From assembly GCF_001583495.1 (NCBI RefSeq), contig NZ_LQAQ01000061.1, forward strand, positions 558,001 through 622,000: a stretch of DNA of 64,000 nt, in the 5' to 3' direction. Source of the DNA: Flammeovirga sp. SJP92 (GTDB lineage: Bacteria; Bacteroidota; Bacteroidia; Cytophagales; Flammeovirgaceae). This document shows, piece by piece, positions 61,051 to 64,000 of the stretch. The stretch's first letter is position 1. Each line of letters starts with the position of its first letter. The notes under the pieces were generated by a model that saw only the letters and a list, made by a program, of their open reading frames with translations, did no database searches and was not told where the DNA came from. The translations under genes and the position numbers were made by a program.

Positions 61051-61650
61051 TTGTTTTAGAATTCAGCAGTTCGATAATGAACTGCAATTATATCATTCAT
61101 ACAAGCTAATAAAAATGACCGATGATACTATTAATAACTATTAGAAATTTGTTTTGTGGTTCGTGCTATAAATCCTCAAGTAATTTTTCTTGTACAAATG
61201 AAGTGTTTACTGATATTAAAATGAGAAAACTGAAAGATAACTATGAAATGAATACAGACTTTAAATAACATAGAACCCTATGACCTTTCTGGAAATAAAA
61301 TTTAGGTTGAAACGTCTAAATCTTAAGGGCCCCTCGAAATCATTACTCAGCTTATACTTTGTGATGATTTTTTGTTTTCATACATTTTTAACTAAATCGT
61401 AATCACTTTTCTGAAAAAGAACATCATATATGTATTGCACATTTAGTATCTGATTATCTGTCATTTATTATAACTAAAAAATAATTGGCATCAAGCTTTT
61501 TAGAACCGGATTTTAAAGAATTAAATAAATTTCAGTAATTTAACGCTTGAAACAGTTTTACTCCTTACCAATCATATTATATAAGTGTCAAATAATAAAG
61601 CGGTAAAACAATACTTCTCAAATCAATTTATATTCATAAATTAACTAAGC
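61051..61650. other. Divergent intergenic region with an orphan terminator
   Basis: This 600-bp AT-rich region lies between the chromate transporter pair and the M16 peptidase gene. The only clear structure is a plus-strand hairpin-terminator at 61337-61373 with no plus-strand gene upstream of it. A 15-codon ATG frame near 61222 is too short to call. No promoter element was assigned for either neighbour. Confidence 0.5.
61337..61373 (+). terminator. Terminator with no recognised gene upstream
   Basis: The stem AAATCATTAC / GTGATGATTT, with one G-U pair and a loop of about 14 nt, is followed by TTTG. The nearest plus-strand gene upstream is over 8 kb away, so a short non-coding transcript is one explanation. 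Confidence 0.5.
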
Positions 61651-64000
61651 ATGACTTATACGAATGTCATTAAGACTGCACTCTTAGGCGGTGCATTACT
61701 ATTTGGAGGTTGTAATGCCTCTGAAATGAGTACTGGAGAATCTTCGTTCCCTTACAAAACTGTTAAGAACGACCCTCTGAAAACAAGAATTTATACGTTA
61801 GACAATGGGCTAAAAGTGTATCTATCAGAATACAAAGATGCACCAAGAATCCAAACTTACATTGCCGTAAAAGCGGGCGGTAAAAATGATCCTGCCACTT
61901 CTACAGGACTTGCTCACTACCTGGAGCATATTATGTTCAAAGGTACTTCTCACTTCGGAACAAAAGACTGGGCACAGGAATCTGTGTATCTAGACAGTAT
62001 CGAAAATATGTTCGAGCATTACAAAACATTAGATGATCCTGCTGAGAGAACTGCCTATTACGCCAAAATTGATCAAGTTTCTAACGATGCATCAAAATTC
62101 TCTATCGCTAACGAGTACGATCGTATGATCGGTATGATCGGAGCAAAAGGAACAAATGCATATACAACGGAAGATCGTACGGTATATGTGAATGATATCC
62201 CTGCCAATGAGTTGAACCGCTGGTTAGAAATTGAATCAGACCGTTTCAGAGAAATTGTTCCTCGTCTATTCCACACAGAGCTTGAAGCTGTATATGAAGA
62301 GAAAAACCGAGCTTTAGACAGCGATCAGCGTAAGGTATTTGAGGCAATGTTTACAGCCATGTTCCCTAATCACCCTTACGGTACACAAACTGTTATTGGT
62401 ACAATTGACCACTTGAAAAATCCTTCAATCACTGAGATTAAAAAGTATTTCAATAAATATTACAGACCTAACAATGTTGCCATTTGTTTGAGTGGTGATT
62501 TAGACCCTGATAAAACAATTGAATTGATTGACAAGTACTTTGGTTCTTGGGAAGCAAATGATATTCCTGAGTTTACTTATAAAGAAGAAGCTCCTATAAC
62601 ATCTCCAATTAAGAAAGAAGTATTTGGTCCTCAAGCAGGGATGGTATTTATGGGTTATAGAATGCCTGGTTTGAAAACTAATTCAAGGGACCTCCTGAAA
62701 GAACAACTTTGTGATATGATCCTTGCCAACAGCAGTGCGGGTCTTATTGACTTGGATTTGAACCAACAACAAAAAGTGTCTACAGCTAGTAGCTTTGTAT
62801 ATCCATTCAATGACTATACTGTACACACACTTTATGCTATTCCAAGAGACGGTCAAACGTTAGAAGAAGCACAAGCTTTACTTTTGGAAGAGATTGAAAA
62901 GTTAAAAGCAGGTGACTTTGAAGATTGGTTGATTGATGCGATCGTAAACGATTTCAAGAAATCTGAGATCAAGAAACTTGAAAGTAATGGTGCTCGTGCG
63001 GATGCTTTCGTTCAAGCATTTTCAAGAAATATCCCTTGGGAAAAATATATTGATGACATAGAGGAAATGCAGACAATCACGAAAGAGGAGATTGTAGCAT
63101 TTGCAAATGAGAACTATAAAGATAACTATGTTGTTGTGTACAAGCGTACAGGTGAAGATCCAAACAAACAACAAGTTGAAAAGCCTTCTATCACAAAAGT
63201 GGAATTAAACAGAGGTGATAAATCTGAATTCTTTAAGAAAATTGAGGGACAAAATGTTGAAGCATTAAATCCTTTATTCTTAGACTATTCTAAGGATATT
63301 CAAGAGGCGAAAATGAACAGTGATATCACAGTTCGTTACAAGGAAAATGTAGAAAATGATCTTTTTGAATTATACTATATCATTAACGTAGGAAAAGATA
63401 CCGACCCTACTTTAAGTACTGCTATCCAATATTTAGAGTACCTTGGAACTGATAAATTAACTTCAGCTCAAATCAAACAAGAATTCTACAAGCTTGGTGC
63501 TGGATTCAGCGTTAATACTTCTTCTGATCAGGTTTATGTTTCTTTAAATGGATTGACTGAAAACATGGTACCTGCCATGAAGCTTTTTGAAGACCTTCTG
63601 AATAATGCAAAAGCAGATGAGGGTGTTTTAATGAACATGGTTGCTATTGAAAAGAAAAATAGAGAGGACACTAAGAAAAATAAAGGTGCGATCTTATTTA
63701 CAGGTTTGATGAACTACGGTTTATATGGCAACAACAACCCTGTCACAAATGCTTTATCCAATAAAGAATTAGAATTGATCAAACCACAAGATTTAATTTC
63801 TAGAATTCATCAATTGACAAAAATGGAACATAGAGTATTATACTATGGACCTGAATCATTAGATAAAGTGGTTTCAACTTTAAATGCTGAACATAAAGTA
63901 CCTTCAACATTACAGCCGGTTCCTACTGCAAAAGAATTCTATATCAAAGATGTCGAGCAACCAAAAGTATTCTGGTCTCACTATGATATGGTACAAGCAG
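61651..64000 (+). CDS. M16-family metalloprotease, lipoprotein (C-terminus outside the window)
   Basis: The first 783 codons of a pitrilysin-type zinc protease; the frame stays open to the window edge. The ATG at 61651 opens a lipoprotein signal (TALLGGALLFGGC, Cys21). The zinc site HYLEH (His89, Glu92, His93) lies in GLAHYLEHIMFKGTSHF. The third ligand is probably the Glu in LEAVYEEKNRAL (about Glu216-217). YPNHPYGTQTVIGTIDHL-like and RPNNVAICLSGDLDPDKT blocks follow. The second inactive-type half begins near residue 540. Such proteins in Bacteroidota are about 930-950 residues and probably degrade peptides at the envelope. Confidence 0.93.
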   Translation, partial: MTYTNVIKTALLGGALLFGGCNASEMSTGESSFPYKTVKNDPLKTRIYTLDNGLKVYLSEYKDAPRIQTYIAVKAGGKNDPATSTGLAHYLEHIMFKGTSHFGTKDWAQESVYLDSIENMFEHYKTLDDPAERTAYYAKIDQVSNDASKFSIANEYDRMIGMIGAKGTNAYTTEDRTVYVNDIPANELNRWLEIESDRFREIVPRLFHTELEAVYEEKNRALDSDQRKVFEAMFTAMFPNHPYGTQTVIGTIDHLKNPSITEIKKYFNKYYRPNNVAICLSGDLDPDKTIELIDKYFGSWEANDIPEFTYKEEAPITSPIKKEVFGPQAGMVFMGYRMPGLKTNSRDLLKEQLCDMILANSSAGLIDLDLNQQQKVSTASSFVYPFNDYTVHTLYAIPRDGQTLEEAQALLLEEIEKLKAGDFEDWLIDAIVNDFKKSEIKKLESNGARADAFVQAFSRNIPWEKYIDDIEEMQTITKEEIVAFANENYKDNYVVVYKRTGEDPNKQQVEKPSITKVELNRGDKSEFFKKIEGQNVEALNPLFLDYSKDIQEAKMNSDITVRYKENVENDLFELYYIINVGKDTDPTLSTAIQYLEYLGTDKLTSAQIKQEFYKLGAGFSVNTSSDQVYVSLNGLTENMVPAMKLFEDLLNNAKADEGVLMNMVAIEKKNREDTKKNKGAILFTGLMNYGLYGNNNPVTNALSNKELELIKPQDLISRIHQLTKMEHRVLYYGPESLDKVVSTLNAEHKVPSTLQPVPTAKEFYIKDVEQPKVFWSHYDMVQA

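Noticed and set aside
1-64000. CRISPR arrays, insertion sequences or prophage
   Set aside because: No regular spaced repeats, transposase, integrase or phage structural genes were seen.

Overview
The window is an AT-rich bacterial chromosome segment that reads as Bacteroidota, probably the Cytophagales/Flammeovirgaceae side. The evidence is a type III glutamine synthetase, a TonB receptor with a carboxypeptidase-like N-terminal domain, LVIVD-repeat lipoproteins, a LytS/LytTR pair, Gram-negative envelope genes (LptC, Lgt, a LolA-like protein), and many copies of the Bacteroidota -7 promoter element TAnnTTTG. The exact genus is inference. There is no phage, insertion sequence or CRISPR array. 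Nearly all genes are intact, and only the last one (M16 peptidase) runs off the edge.

Layout. 0.1-4 kb: OmpL-like porin, then glnN. 4.0-4.1 kb: tRNA-His with its own promoter. 4.1-10.3 kb: alpha/beta hydrolase, feoAB iron uptake, a DM13 lipoprotein, a PhzF-like protein and a lipoprotein. 10.3-12.3 kb: a minus-strand cluster (flavodoxin-like reductase, Crp/Fnr regulator, DUF2200, NTF2-like protein). 12.6-21.3 kb: hemN, a small acidic lipoprotein, a YdjM-like membrane protein, a metallophosphoesterase, a uracil permease, DUF389, and a 4Fe-4S/CDGSH protein. 21.4-25.0 kb: a two-gene unit of a DUF3696-type AAA ATPase and an unrecognised partner, bounded by a consensus promoter and an 18-bp perfect terminator stem. 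25.0-28.2 kb: an ECF sigma/anti-sigma pair and a conserved cytosolic protein of unknown function. 28.4-36.7 kb: a minus-strand cluster of a vWA protein, two tiny membrane proteins, lptC, a 931-residue membrane-anchored propeller protein and dnaA. 36.9-37.6 kb: rplU-rpmA.

38-48 kb (plus strand): a PlsC-type acyltransferase; two tandem secreted paralogues of an unknown family; then a cassette of TetR regulator, LolA-like protein, two FtsX-type permeases, ABC ATPase, outer-membrane barrel and a small membrane protein. An operator-like palindrome stands before tetR. 48-52.5 kb: a small ORF, two LVIVD-type lipoproteins, a LytS/LytTR two-component system and a PorT-like barrel. 52.5-52.7 kb: a pair of inverted REP-like hairpins. 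52.7-57.2 kb: PepSY membrane protein, TonB receptor and a small CGGRC-motif protein, probably metal acquisition. 57.2-64 kb: a low-complexity basic secreted protein, lgt, a split chromate transporter pair and the start of a lipoprotein M16 protease.

The strongest candidate for an undescribed system is the ATPase plus partner at 21.4-25.0 kb. Other points of interest are a DnaA with a linker of about 245 residues, the REP pair, two terminators with no recognisable gene upstream, and a tRNA-His with two U-U mismatches.
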